From: Plazaster borealis
Taxonomy: Eukaryota > Echinodermata > Asteroidea > Forcipulatida > Labidiasteridae
Direction: 5' to 3'
NCBI GenBank assembly: GCA_021014325.1
Contig: CM037472.1
Coordinates: 13,935,063-13,999,062, forward strand
DNA length: 64,000 nucleotides
Shown piece by piece: positions 1-13,300 of this stretch. Both the position numbers and the translations under genes were made by a program. Position 1 is the stretch's first letter; every line of letters starts with the position of its first letter. The notes under the pieces are model-generated. The model was not told the DNA's origin. It was given only the letters and a program-made list of their open reading frames with translations, and made no database searches.

Positions 1-983
1 TAAATAAATTTAGATAATTTGTGCGGGCTGTTTCTGAACAAGCTTAACTCACTAACTTTATGTCTAAATTGAAGGGAACCCCCCCAAACAAAAAACCACC
101 CCAACAACAACACACACACACTTCATCCAAAGTATAACAGCAACAAATAAAGAATAATGCTTTCAATATCATAACACAAGAGGGCGGTGTGCTCTATCGC
201 TTAAGCCGAACCAAGTTGAAAAGGCCAAGGTTGTACGTGATGCAAGGTAGGGAGCGAGAGAGAGAAAGAGAGTACAGCAGTAGTGTCACTGCTGCTATCG
301 TGCATAATCCGCTCAGCGCTGTAACTGTACCAGAAGCAGAAGCAGCCGTACCCTCCTGAATCTCTTGCCTCACTGCGCATCTTCAGCCCTGCACACACGT
401 ACACACACACACTACACAGCAACAGTGCTATAATGTATGCGTGATAATTTCTCCCCTCATCATTCCCAACACTGTGTGTACGGCAGAGTCGAATGGTTTG
501 TCATTATGCATCAGAATCATATGTTAACCATGATATTCTTTGCGGCATATTGATGTTGAGTGCATGGCTAGAATGCGGACTGTGTCACGCACGGTAGGCC
601 TATATAGGATCTGTAAACATGTAGTAGAGGGATGCCATCAGCTGAGTATTTGCTACCTGTGTTTACTACCTTGAGGATTTTTTATGTTACATTTTGAAGT
701 ACTTTTTCAAAGATTTTACATTTCAATGATCTTTTGTACAGTGAATTGAAAAAAAGAGAAAGAAATTTTAATAAGATTTTCTTGTTATTATTATGGTTTA
801 AAGAATAATTGTATGCCTGTTTTTGTTGACTACTCATCATGCAGACGTCCACTGCTCCTTTGTGTGTGCCATGCACTTGTAATGATTAGGCCTCGAGATT
901 TTTAACTTGTATGATGCAATCACTGCCAATGCTTGCCTGACCATCATGGGCAGTCAAACTTGTTTCCCTCTACAATCTTCCTC
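1..983. other. AT-rich non-coding DNA, no gene seen
   Basis: It contains a CA-rich simple run near 105-122, a GA-rich tract at 248-272 and a CA run near 397-416. Open frames are short, with no coding signature. Confidence 0.6.
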
Positions 984-1316
984 TTAAAGGTACTGGACAC
1001 GTTTGGTAATTGTCAAAGACCAGTATTCTCACTTGGTGTACCCAACATATGCATAAAATAACAAACCTGTGAAAATTTGGGCTTAATTGGTCATCGAAGT
1101 TGCAAGAAGAAAAAACACCCTTGTTGCACAAATTTGTGTGCTTTCAGATGCCTGAAAAAGGCATTTTAAAGAAATTACCTCTTTCTCAAAAACTACAGAG
1201 GGAGTCGTTTCTCACAATGTTTTATACTATCAACAGCTCTCTGTTGCTCGTTACCGAGTAAGTTTTTATGCTAATATATATTTTGAGTAATTACCAAAAG
1301 TGTCCAGTGCCTTTAA
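984..1316. mobile_element. TTAA-flanked MITE, copy 1
   Basis: This 333-bp element starts TTAAAGGTACTGGACAC and ends GTGTCCAGTGCCTTTAA, so the termini form inverted repeats of about 28 bp with TTAA at both edges. That layout fits piggyBac-type TTAA target duplication. There is no coding capacity. Internal segments recur in the copies at 15740 and 53380. Confidence 0.8.
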
Positions 1317-1409
1317 TGCAAATAGGCCCTAAATCTCCAAACAGACTACTGTAATTTTAATTTCAAGAACTCTTTTAGAGCCAACACTCCTCCCAAAAGA
1401 GATTTATCA

Positions 1410-1695
1410 GTTTCATTTCATTTTATTTTATTTATTCTGGTTGTGAAGCCAATGACTCTCAAAAAAGCCAACTTAATCCGTGTAATAGCCAAGAGCCCAA
1501 TGGAGAGAAGACAAGAAAGGAAGTTTCAGTTGTAGATGTGGAAGGAAAACCCCAGAGAATTATTCCAGGGAAAACTCACGCAGTCAGTTAGGGACTGAAA
1601 ACCCAATCCATATAGTGCCCCCAGCGCGATTCAAATCGGGGTCCTAGAGGTGGAAGGCGAGGAAAGATACCACAACGCCAACCTGACCACCCACA
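1410..1695 (-). mobile_element. tRNA-derived SINE with AT-rich tail
   Basis: Read on the minus strand it has a tRNA-like head: an A-box-like TTGGCGTTGTGG near 1685 and a degenerate B box around TTTGAATCG near 1630. The body runs through GTTTTCAGTCCCTA and it ends in an AAATAAAAT-type tail. A diverged second copy lies at 26945-27122 in the same orientation. Confidence 0.62.
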
Positions 1696-1699
1696 AGTT

Positions 1700-4600
1700 T
1701 ACTAGTTATAATTACTGCCTATTGTATTACTGTATCTCTTACACCTATGTTTAGGATGATTCTAATTTAATACCAACTCAACTCTGTGAGATGCAACCCA
1801 CTCTTTGTGATGAACACTTTCAACAAACAAAATCTTTATTATGCTAGGTCAACTGACATGGCTAATATTGTAATATAAATGGAACTTACACTAAAATTGT
1901 TTATGTATGCAAAGTTGGTTCCGAAAATATGTATTTATTGTATCATACTTCCCAAGAAAGAGATCAGATACAAAGTCATGGGTTTGTTGGGGCCTTTGTC
2001 CTTGTCAGTCCCTATACGTCTTAAAAGTATCATCTATCATTGAAAACAATTGTGCCTGTCTAAGAGCTCCATGCTTCAAGACTAATTGTAGCCTCTTTTT
2101 GTGTGCCATGGTTGAGACCTAGACAGAGGGCCATCCCACAGCATCCATACATCCAGCACACCTTGCTTTAAGGCTTAAGTACCAACAACTAAACAACCAA
2201 GATTACGAGTTCATATTGGCTGATGGAGGAAGTGGCATGGGGGCAGCGGGAAGTCGAGGGGAGAGAAATTGTTTTTCATTAACATTTTATACAGGCGAAA
2301 TTGTTCATTTTTTTATTTCAATGGCCTGTAAATAACCCCTTTTCAGAGGGGGCAATTATGTTCCTCCTTGGCCCACTCACAAAGTTGTAAAATCATTTAT
2401 TATTATTATTTTTGTTTTTCACCTGTGGCAATAAATAGTACCCGTCCAGATCTATGTGTCCTTTATCACACCTGAATCTCTCCCCACACGCAAACACACT
2501 AACACAATCCTACAAAAGAAATTATCTGTCTCGAATACAAGATGAAGCGATAGACTGTGCAATGATGATAGGTGGAGTTATCTACAGACCTTGACCTTAA
2601 TCTGACACGAAACAGCGGTGGAGATGGCTTTATGGCTAGGTATCCAAACAATCTCCCCCACAATGGAGATTTACATTTACTGTAAATTACATTGCCTCGC
2701 TGTTGTGCCACAATGCCTGCCACTGCACACAAAATCATACTTTAAGCGTAACCCATGCACGGGATGGGTGGTCATCCAGATGACATACAACAACAAAAAA
2801 GGCTGGAAATATACCCCTTGCCTCACCACAACCTCTGGCTCCAATTATTTGAGCTCAACCATCCCTAATTTATTTTCCTCACAAAGTAAAGGGCAAAAAA
2901 GGATATGAAAATGAAGGCCTAATATCACACGACAATTAAAAAGTACAAACATGCCCCCACACCACCCTAGTAGACTGATAAGGACATTAGGTCTACAATG
3001 TTCTTCAACTCTCGTACTATTTTTTTAAAGACAAAAACTGATGTTAAACGTGAATAAAAATAACACGCTTAGCAATGATGAGGAAATAGCTTGAAACACT
3101 GCCCTAGTTAAGGTAAAGAAAACAAGTGGGGGCGAAAGGGTGGCCAGTGTGAAAGTCATTTCAACATCCTTTTACAAGTTCTACTCCTTGGTGGTTTTTA
3201 AGATCTGCACTCCCCATTGTTATCGTCGGTGAATCTGGCACTGGACAAATTTGTACACACAAGGAGATAAGAAGCCACTTTTTAGCCCCTTGAGTTCCAA
3301 TTCCAAAGTCCAGATTCAGAAATTAAAGCGTCATTATTAGCAAGGAATTGATTAAATCTGTCAATTATTGTCCCCTCTCCCGCCAATTAGCTTTACAGAC
3401 CTAATTGCCCAAGATGCCCTGGTTTCCATGAATGCTGTTGTTACGTCCATTTGTTATGAATATAGGACAGTTAGAGAGAGGTCAATATAATGAGAAGGTC
3501 AATATATAAAAATCCACATGCCCTCTTATTCAACTCTAGCGGGAAAATTTATCTGCTTATATGCTGATGAGAATTTTTACCCACGTCGTCTCCACATTCA
3601 TTAATATTGCCGATGTGTCCTGGCTATGCACCTACGTTCTAAATTTCCAATTGATTTCTTCAATTTAAACCTAAATTGGCCTTCACCAGACGGCAAAGAA
3701 AGATCCTAAAATGCAGACTCCCTCATTATCACCAGGGATCACTAAGAAAGCATGGCTTGCTTTAAGACAACCCGTTGGTTCTAACCACATCAGCTGATCA
3801 TAAATGGGGGGGGGGGGGTGGGGAATATATACAGCAGGCAAGCGGGCAGTCGTCCCTTAGCAACAGCATCATCACAAACGCACCTGGTTGTCATAAGAGA
3901 GAAAGAAAAAGAGAGCTACTGAGAGCCCTGGCCCACAGTCCAGACAGCCAGCCATTTACGTAGTTCACAACCCAAACAAAATCAAATAATCGCTTTGCTG
4001 AGGCTTTGCTCACTGGCTGCAGTTTTTGTTGTTGGCCCCTGGATGGTCAGAGATGAATGAGTCATCATCTTTACAAGATAACAGGGAAGGGGAAGGAACA
4101 TTTTGTGTAAATAATCAAGCATATATCTGCTGATAACGGTTAACCATTGCCCAAGTTTTTTCCCAGCTATGTATACAAATCTTGCATCTCATCTAAATTC
4201 ATTTGAAGAGTGACAGATCATTTTAACTGGATCCATAGCATTTTCCATTGAGTTAAAAAACAAACAATAAAAAAAATACACATTTTTAAAAACATTTTGT
4301 TTCCAATTAAACTATTAAGTTAAAACTATTTCCAATTCTCCACTTGGGAGGGAGGTGGGGGTGGCTTGACTCTGAAGTGGACATGGTCAATGGGTGTGGT
4401 CTAGGGTTACTGGGTGTGGTCACATGGTTAGGTCGAAGTATCTTAACAGAGTACTCCAAGGGGCCTAATTAAGTAGTAACAATTTGACCATTTTTGTTAT
4501 TAAACCAAATTTTCAACCCAAACACTGGAACAAGTTTAAGCCATTCTGAAATGATCTTATCCAATGCAAAGTTTTATCTAAGAAGTAAGGAGCTTCTTCT

Positions 4601-5400
4601 GAATTCAATCCCCAAGACACAAAATTAGCTGCCTGGGTCTCATTTAATAAAATAGACCTGGAATTACAAGTGTGATAAGCAAAAACATTTATATGCTAAA
4701 AAGATTCACAAAACGTACAAGGATTTTTGCAGGTCAGAAGGTATTCAGATGTATAAAACACCAGTAACAAGTTACACCACAAAAGAAAGAAAAAACACCT
4801 CAAGAGTTTGTCTGAAAGCACAATCAATGGTCATAATGCCATGGTACTCAGAAATATGGTATTTAAACACTGAAGAACAAGATAAAAATGAGTTCACTGC
4901 ATTGCATCTCTCCCAATAAAACACTTCATTTTACCTTCAGAAGTTCAGATACCTCAAGAAATAGTTTTTAGGCCTTATTGAGCAAATATACTTTACTAAA
5001 ATTATCACACTTTGTGCTCAATTTCACTCAATCCAACCTTTGCAACTTTTCTACAAAGATTATTATTTAGAAAGCAAAACCAAAGAACACAGAAGTTACT
5101 GTCTATATTGGTCCCACTGCAACATAGAGAAACATTGCTGTACTTTTGTAGAGTACAAATGTTTCTATCATTAACACACAGGTAGGTTTCATCAGCAGTA
5201 CCCTACAAATGAATTACATTGTCTATCAAGAACAGCAATTTAAAAAACTTCATTTTGCGAGATATATCACAAAACCCAAATCCAATGGTCCAATAATTTA
5301 TAAAGCAGAGTACACGAAAAACATTAAACAGCGCAGTTCTCTTGACCGCAATTTATTTCAATTCTTTTAGTTTAATCGTTTTATCTACCGAGATTTCCTG
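1700..5400. other. AT-rich non-coding DNA upstream of the kinase
   Basis: No exon is supported. It holds a G13 run at 3806-3818, repeated TGGGTGTGGTC units near 4393-4421, and a stretch at about 3290-3700 with paired AGGTCA half-sites that could be regulatory. Confidence 0.5.
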
Positions 5401-7254
5401 TGGAAAGGAGACCAATTAAGTACAAATCCCACACATCTGTGGTTGCCTTGTAAAATAAAGCCAGCACCCACACACAATATTAAAATACCTCACTTGTATG
5501 AGCACACCACTGAGACGAAAACGTCTATAGCAATAATTATACTCACTTTCCGATGCGTTGTCCAAGTGATGTTGTCATCCGCCCACGCACACAGAATTTA
5601 CGTCGTAACTGTCAAACAGCACGGAAGATGGCGCACACACTCTGTCCAAACTTCTCCACTACACCAAGTTTTTAACGACACTGAGAAAGCGCACGGAAAA
5701 CGTTCCTACAAAAAGCCGTTCCAGTGCGATTCTCTCATCCAATCGACCTGTGTTTAACGTTCATAAAATATTCGCAAGTAGCTTGTGGAACCTCTTGGTC
5801 AAAAGTATAAGAAACGATGCACTCTTTTTTTAACATCAGCTAGTGCGCGACCCACCTGTCGTCACGAACAACTCCTCTGCAACTAATTTCCCGCGAAAAA
5901 AAGTTCGGGGTTCTTTGTTTGGGACACGGGCCGCAGCTTTCGGCAACAACATGATAAGATGATGTCAACCTTCGCCATACATGGAGACATCATAGCTAAA
6001 TATGGACCACTGTACAAAGGCAACAGCCAATGGAACGGTGACCAATGAAAATAGTGAATATGTAAGCAGTTGAAACATGTCAGGACACGAATTTTATTCT
6101 TTTTTGGCATCAGCCCAGCTAGCTTGATGGCATGAGTTCGCACGCGCAAGGATAGTGTGCGCATGTACTGAAGCAATCCACGGCACAATCTAGGCACGCG
6201 AACTGCAGGAGGACTGTGCGTATCCGTTCCGCGAGGGCGCTATACCCAGCAACATTTAATGCAGTTGTTGAAGTGATGGTCATTTTACTCGCCTACCTTT
6301 TTTTTCTTCCTGTCACGATCTACTGGCGTTATGTGTCACCGGCCATCGTCACGAACACATCATAGCTTTCTCAATTTTCGTCATCACTGATAAACCATGA
6401 GAAATCACTTAAAATGGGCCATGGTACACAAACTGTAAAAGTGTATTCGGAATTCTCCTGCTAATACTTTGTTTGATATTAATAGACAATCTGCGATTGT
6501 TATAGAATTGATTTTCCCGTCACCTCCTGCCTCACGTACGCAAGTTCAGCTGGCTTACGTCCGTACGTGAATTCCCTACGTCATGCAACTTTAATTTGGC
6601 GGCAGTGATATATGGAGCCGCCCATTTTCCAGTAATGCAGTAACCCAGGATACCAGGAAAAAAAAGATGAACCAAAACTAATGTCAAACTCAATACCAAC
6701 ATTTACGTCAGACCACTGAGTAATGAAGGGTCGATTCAGAGATAGCTAATTTACAAGACCTTGTTGATGAAATTTATATCGCATGGCGTATTGCAGAGAA
6801 TATCCCACTATTGATATCATCGGAAGATTACAACAAATATTGTATTACAATTACAATTTTGTATAATAAGATCACCCAACAATGCCACACTTTGTTTGTA
6901 CGTGCCGCAAAAAGTTGATACATTGAATGGAATTGTAATACTTTCTTGTCACGCGAGGAGGGCACAGAACTTTCTTGCTTGTTTACAAACAAAGTTGACC
7001 TCGGATTGCCCTCCAAAAATATTAAGCATCATGTAGATCGTGTCATGTTTACCATATAAAGATTTTTATTCCACCCAGGTGTTATGCTTTGTGTGTTTCT
7101 TTAAATATTGAGCAATTCAATTCGTATTAACTTCTTATTTTGTTTTGCAATGGTTATTTTTACGGGCCGTTAAACAATGGTCAACAGAAAGGCGTTTTAC
7201 TAAGATAATCAATTGAAACATGAAACAGTCGTATGACGATAACTTGTCTGTCTG
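5400..7254. promoter_or_regulatory. Upstream region of the kinase gene, locally GC-richer
   Basis: CpG dinucleotides are noticeably denser between about 5500 and 6650 than in flanking DNA, for example around CCGCGAGGGCGCTATA near 6230. The region sits directly 5' of the kinase start, so it may hold the promoter and proximal control elements, possibly shared with a minus-strand gene to the left. No first exon of such a gene could be identified. Confidence 0.35.
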
Positions 7255-7268
7255 AAAAAAATGGCGGC
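7255..7268 (+). promoter_or_regulatory. TISU/YY1-like element over the kinase start codon
   Basis: The sequence AAAAATGGCGGC spans the ATG. It matches the YY1 core AANATGGCGGC and 10 of 12 positions of the TISU consensus SAASATGGCGGC. In vertebrates, TISU elements lie in genes with very short 5' UTRs and direct both transcription and scanning-free initiation. That this works the same way here is inference. No TATA box is obvious within about 40 bases upstream. Confidence 0.4.
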
Positions 7269-7328
7269 TTCAGTGGACAGTTTGAAACAGCAGCAGTTTG
7301 CCAAAAGTGCCTTCGGAATTCCTTTGAA
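7261..7328 (+). CDS. Kinase exon 1 (start codon)
   Basis: ATG at 7261 opens 22 codons plus two bases (AA), followed by donor GTAAGT at 7329. The encoded start is MAASVDSLKQQQF. The split codon AA|G joins exon 2 to make Lys23. The start context AAAAATGGCGGC resembles a YY1/TISU element (listed separately), which fits a very short 5' UTR. Confidence 0.72.
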
Positions 7329-10300
7329 GTAAGTAATTTAGGAGGAATTATTTCCTCATAGACCGATACTCACAGTAACCTGGAACTTATATGACATAGT
7401 CTATGGTGTTTTTGTTTTCTGCAGTATGTTTAAAATACCTTTCTACTTGTGTAAATGTTCTGTCTTGTTAAAAATACGTGAAGGCCTACGCACGAAATAT
7501 TGCACGATTGGCCGTTGCTCTTGCTGGCATTACGCGAGGCTTGTGCAGACTGCAGTAGCGTTGTATGTGTGCTGGGTGGGTTGGCAACTGAAAACGTGAA
7601 AATGCACGTTCGTACCATGTTCGTACGAAGAAATATATTTTTTCCTTCGATGTTCACATTAGGTTGTTTTAAATTCGGGGAATTAGAATTGTGTTGAGTG
7701 TACTCATCACACAATCACACTCACAGGGTTTTTTATTAATTAAGTCTAAAAAAATCTTACTGTTTAGACTGTTGGAGTGGAATGGACCATGGTTTAATTG
7801 AGTTGACATAATTATTTGGAATTTGTTTATAATCAAATCCACTGCTTGGCACTCAATTGAACACTTAACTGAGACTTACTTATTTGTTACATTTCACAAT
7901 TGTTGTGAACAAAATCGAAACCTGGACAATTAATGCTATCTCTTCTGCTGTACTATCTCTGCTACTATACTGCAGAGAGGCCTTTGCCTCCTTTCTCTGG
8001 CCCAGGTCTTGGTCTTGGTTCTCCATAAAATTGATTTTCTCTAGAAGAATGGCATTTTCTGTTGGTACCTGTTTTTGTTAATAATATCCTTGCGTTTTGG
8101 GTTCGGTTGTCAGGTTGTCAGGTTGTCAAAAAGGAAACAGGTAGTAGGACTACTAAACTTGCTCAAATCTTGTTCGTAAGACTGACGTAGTTCCACTGTA
8201 AGCAATGCTCACTTCCCACAAACTGCATCTATTGATTGCCAGAATCCCAAAAGAAATACATTTTTAATAATTGAGGTAGTTTTTCTTTGCTACGTATGAA
8301 ATGTTTTAGACTTGGCTTTCACATGTTTTATGAAGTCGCAAATCCTTTCAGCAATGCCTTTAAATTATGAGTAGAGTGATTTTCGGTACAATACACTCAA
8401 ACTTATGTCAGCTTTAAAGCTGGAAGTAGCCAAAACCTTTTGATGTTGATGTGCGTGTGTTTGTGATTGACGTAATGACTTGCCAAAAGGATAAGAATGA
8501 AATTCCATATGTGGTCAATCAAAACATACATGACTACAAAATAAGTTTGTAATATTTAAAGACTATCGAAGATAAATAATAATAATAATAATAATGAAAA
8601 CTTATAAAGCGCACAAATCCAACAAAGTGCTCATGGCGCTAAAATACAAACAATAACATTCAAATTATGTACAATAACCAAAATTAAAACGTAAGCCTAA
8701 GTAGAGAATAAATCTAGAACATGTGGTATAGAAAAACAATACAAATGCAATATATAAGAAAAACATCGAAGGTAACAAAAAAATAACAAAATCAAACCAT
8801 TTACTCAAATGCCTGTTTGAAAAGATGTGTTTTAAGTTTTTTTTTAAAGAAAGGGATGATTTTACTTGTGCGGGCAATTTGTTCCATAGACATGGGGCAG
8901 CATGTGAGAAAGATCGGTCTCCCCATGAATGATTGGATATGGGTTCAATAAGGAGGCTAGAATTGTAAGACCGGAGTTTGCGAGGAGGATTGTATGGGTT
9001 TAGAAGATCATCAATATATGCAGGAGTTGACTCTGCTTTTTTACTCTAGGTCCAGCACCTTTTCTCGTATCCAGCCACCAGCTCTTCATAGGATCAGTTA
9101 CTTAACTGGTGGCCTTGCAGAGCTTTATGAACACATTCAGAATCCCAATGAGGAATATAAGCCAAATGCTGAGGGTAAGTTACATCACTCTCTAGTCTAA
9201 AGTGTGTCTAAACAGCTTACTAAAACTGCTTTACCTGTGGTGTAAATCTGAAATTTAGCAATGGACTGACGTTTCGACTCTAACAGAGTATTTCTCAACT
9301 CAAAGGCTTGTGAAAGACTGCTGCATAAATACAAATATTAGGTCATTACAAATGTTTGCAAGTGTCCTATAATTCTGTGAAAACTCACAAATTCCAATGC
9401 GAAGAGAATGACAATTTGATTTCACACACCACACAGTGGTAATTGTGAAATTAAAAAATGTAATATTGATAATTTGACAAATGTCATACATGTTTATAAT
9501 AGATGTTTTCACAAATTCTGTTATTTTGATGCCTTTGGTCATATTGAGAAACAAAACTTAAAACATTGAAAGGTCAGAAAGAATTTGATGTACTGTTCAA
9601 TGATTTGTATTCAATTTCCTTAGCATTGATATTATAAATCTTATCCTCCTAAATCCTTCCATCCTCTTTCCCGAAATGAAAGATTCAGGGCTGAGGGCTG
9701 TAGGCCTAAAATTACAATTGCCTATCACTGGGTCAGGCATTCCAGTCTTATCTAAGTCAATCCATGTCATGGGTGCCAGTACAACCAGGGTACGATTTTG
9801 TCCAGCAATTTTGCATAGCAACAAATTTAGACTGAATTTATTTTGTGCACACTGAATGCCAATATTGAGTAGCAAATTGTGATTTTTGAGTAGCAACTGA
9901 TACAATTTGTGAAGCATTTTGCTCTGCTATACAAGGGAAATCGTTCCAACGTATTATTTTGATAGTTTGTTTGAAAATGTCACACTGAAGATCATTTCCG
10001 GAACTCATTGTGATCATTATTGTGGAAAATTAATGGTCAGTAAGAAACAAAATCCAAATGATGGGTGTACATGTAAAATCGTCCATGTTCTAACATTGTT
10101 TGGTGCAGCTTTGTTTGGAAAAGGGACATTTTGTAAAGATCATGTACTAAAGTGATTTTACCATTTATAGAAATTATAAATAATTGATCAATTGAAACCA
10201 AACTTCTACTTACAGAACAATTGCTGAGTACAGACCATGTCACCTTGTTTACTATAATTATAACCACATAAAATCAAGAATAACACCTGGAGAGGTTAAA

Positions 10301-13300
10301 CCCATTTCTTCATATCAAAATTGTATGGTGCAATCTCGATAACATGTAAAATGTTTATTTATGTTTCCATTGAGCAGTGAGGACACTGGTCTTTGACGTT
10401 CTGTGCCTTTTTGTTCTTTACCTAGATGCCATAACTTCATCGGTTAAACTCCTAGTCTTTGCAATGTTTAGGGTCGAAGATATATTTGCCAATTCATAAA
10501 TTCATAAAAGTAAATGCAAGTATTTCCTCCTGCAGAAGCATCCTGTTTCACTGATGAGAAAGGCTCATTCTGTCCTACCGAACAAGGTGAATTTATAATG
10601 TCATGTTTTTCCCCTGCAAGCTATGAAAAAACCCTTTTGTCAAAATAAAGCTCATAATAAACTAATGAAGAATGATTACATATTAAGAGCTGTATTACAT
10701 GTCAATGAATTGTGAATGGAGCAGGCACATCATAAATGGAATAAATTATTATTATTAGCATTATTCATTGTTTAAAAAGAAAGAATACAACTGTGCAACA
10801 TTATGTAAAACAGTATAATTACTGATATAGGTGCTATCGCTTTGATGAGATATTTTAACAAATTAAAAAGAAAATTTCTACCGGATTAAACAAATGAACC
10901 TCCATACATCATAGGCTTTATTACTTGTGGTTTGTATTTCTTGCTTTGTAACATTAGCATTTGTAACAAAATACAACAATAATTGCAAAATTATGATGCG
11001 GACATTCTCACTCTCAAACTGACAAAACCTGAAGTATAATTTGAAAGCCTGTGTACATGTATGTTTTATCATGAGTGATTATATGGACTAATTTGGGGCT
11101 CTATTTTTTCTTCTTCTTCTCCCCAGTGCCTCTACTTGCCAAACGATATCATTTTATCAGGGTTCTTGGCAAAGGCTGCTCAGCCATACTAATTGAAGCT
11201 GTGGACACATTTAGACCAGACAGTCACCATGTGGCCATCAAAGTACTCAATGAGGAATATTATGCCTTAGGATACCAGGTACCAGACATTATATCAAATC
11301 CCTAGCTGTTAAAGTTAGGCATTGCTAGTTTTTTTTTAAAATCGCGACGGCACTGCATTGCCAATTCAAACAATGATTGGCACGAGGCTAGGGACCAATT
11401 TCATAGAGCTGCTTAAGCACAAAAAGTACCCAAGCACAACAAAGTTATGCCTTTCCGAATTACCAGCCAGAATGTAATTTCACATGTACCATCCGTGACT
11501 GGTATCCTGCTCATATTTGCTGAGCAGAACTGCTTAAGCTGCTTTATGAAATTGAGCTTGGGTGAAATCTTTATCTAAAAGCAGGTGAAACGAGTTTTTA
11601 AAAAAACCCGACTGCATCTTATTTATTACTTGATATTGAGAAAATTGGCATGCAAGTTCCTCTATGCAGGTGGATTTAGTTCACAATCAGTACAAGTTCA
11701 AGCACACTTAGTATTGAGAAAACTGTCAAAAGTGTTCCAACAAATTATGTAACGACGGCTTGACCTGGAAATCATTAAAAAATAATCTATGGAAATTATT
11801 CAAAACCTATAACATCAGGCCTGGAATTTCATCTTTGAGAGGGCAAGGCCAATTGCATTTTGCAAAGGGCAATTCTATTAACAAATAGAACTTTTGATGA
11901 GACACCAAGGCCAAGACCAGGGCCCAATTTCATGGCTCTGCTTACCGCCGAATTCTGCGCTTGCAATCACCATTCTCCGCTTACCGAGCAAGCGCCGAAT
12001 TTCTGCGCTAGCTGTGTAAGCGTAGAATGCCTAGTAACGTGGACTACGCACGCGCACAAGCAAAAATTCCCCGCTAACCCGTGAAATACGCTTAACGTAA
12101 GCGCGGAATTCCCTGCTTCCGTAAGCGCCGATTCTTTGCTTAAGGTAAGCAGAGCCATGAAATTGGGCCCAGGTCCTGTGTAATTCCAGGCCTGTAACAT
12201 AGCTAAAACACTGAATACTTTTGCCTCGGAAATGTTGTATAGAAAGGATTGAAAAAACGATCTGTGGAAATTTGTCCCAAGCTCGTAACAAAATAGAACA
12301 CCTGTGTAGGTTGACATGCTTAGGCTTGTATGAAGGATCCGCAACAGAATAATCATAAAGTAGTTTAACCTGAGGGGATTATAAAGCTATTCTAATGTTG
12401 CTTGACCTAGAAGCAATGAACTCCATTCTACCAATGTGATGACGAGATTAGCCACTGTAAAAAAAAGGGGAAAAAAAAAGAAACCCTCCTGAAATTACAA
12501 AATTAAATATTGATAGTGATCGAGGGACAGGCCAAATGTTTTGGCAGTACATTCATTTTGCGCAGAGCGTTATTATCTTCCATTGTTTGAGGGAGAATAA
12601 AGGATCTGGTAGTTCATAGCCTTAGTCCGTTGATTTTAAGTGATTAGACATTATCAATTTCTTTAGAAGACCACATCGATTTAAACCTAATGGTTTTCAA
12701 GAAAAATTGCCTTCAAAGGAACCTGGGAATATTTCATAGTAAAAACACCTGCAAGCATTTCAGCGAAAAATAGGGTTTTCAAAAGAACTGCACTTAAATT
12801 GGTTTCATTTTGGAAAATGAAAAAAAAAAAAATCTTATTTTGTGTTGCAAGAGGGATAATAAGATATGTACACAGTTTTCATAATACATGTATGTAACAT
12901 GAGTGCAGTTCACATGGTAAGATTTCTTAAGACTTATATAGCACATAACATGCAATTATTTATTTATTTATTTATTTTGATTAATGTTCATTTAAACACC
13001 TTCCAATAAATCATAACTAAAAAGACCGTTAAGAACGCCCATCCCAATTTTTTTAAAGATTGCTGCTTACATCGTAAAGTAACATTTGGAAAAAACTTTT
13101 GAAAAATACCTATTTTTGTAATTGGAGGCCAAAGGTAATCTTGTTAGAAAATTTCCTCTGCTTCATGCTATGATTTTTGTTCGTTGTTATGAAATGGAGG
13201 TCATTCAAAGAGCTTTAAAATGGTGTAAAACTTGGCTTAGTAGGAGCTATACTTTTGGCGATCCTATACAAGTATCTAAAGTTCTGATGTCTGGCTAATT

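Noticed and set aside
5883..6197. 104-codon minus-strand frame as first exon of a divergent gene
   Set aside because: No family similarity or clear donor; the GC-richer base composition alone can produce it.
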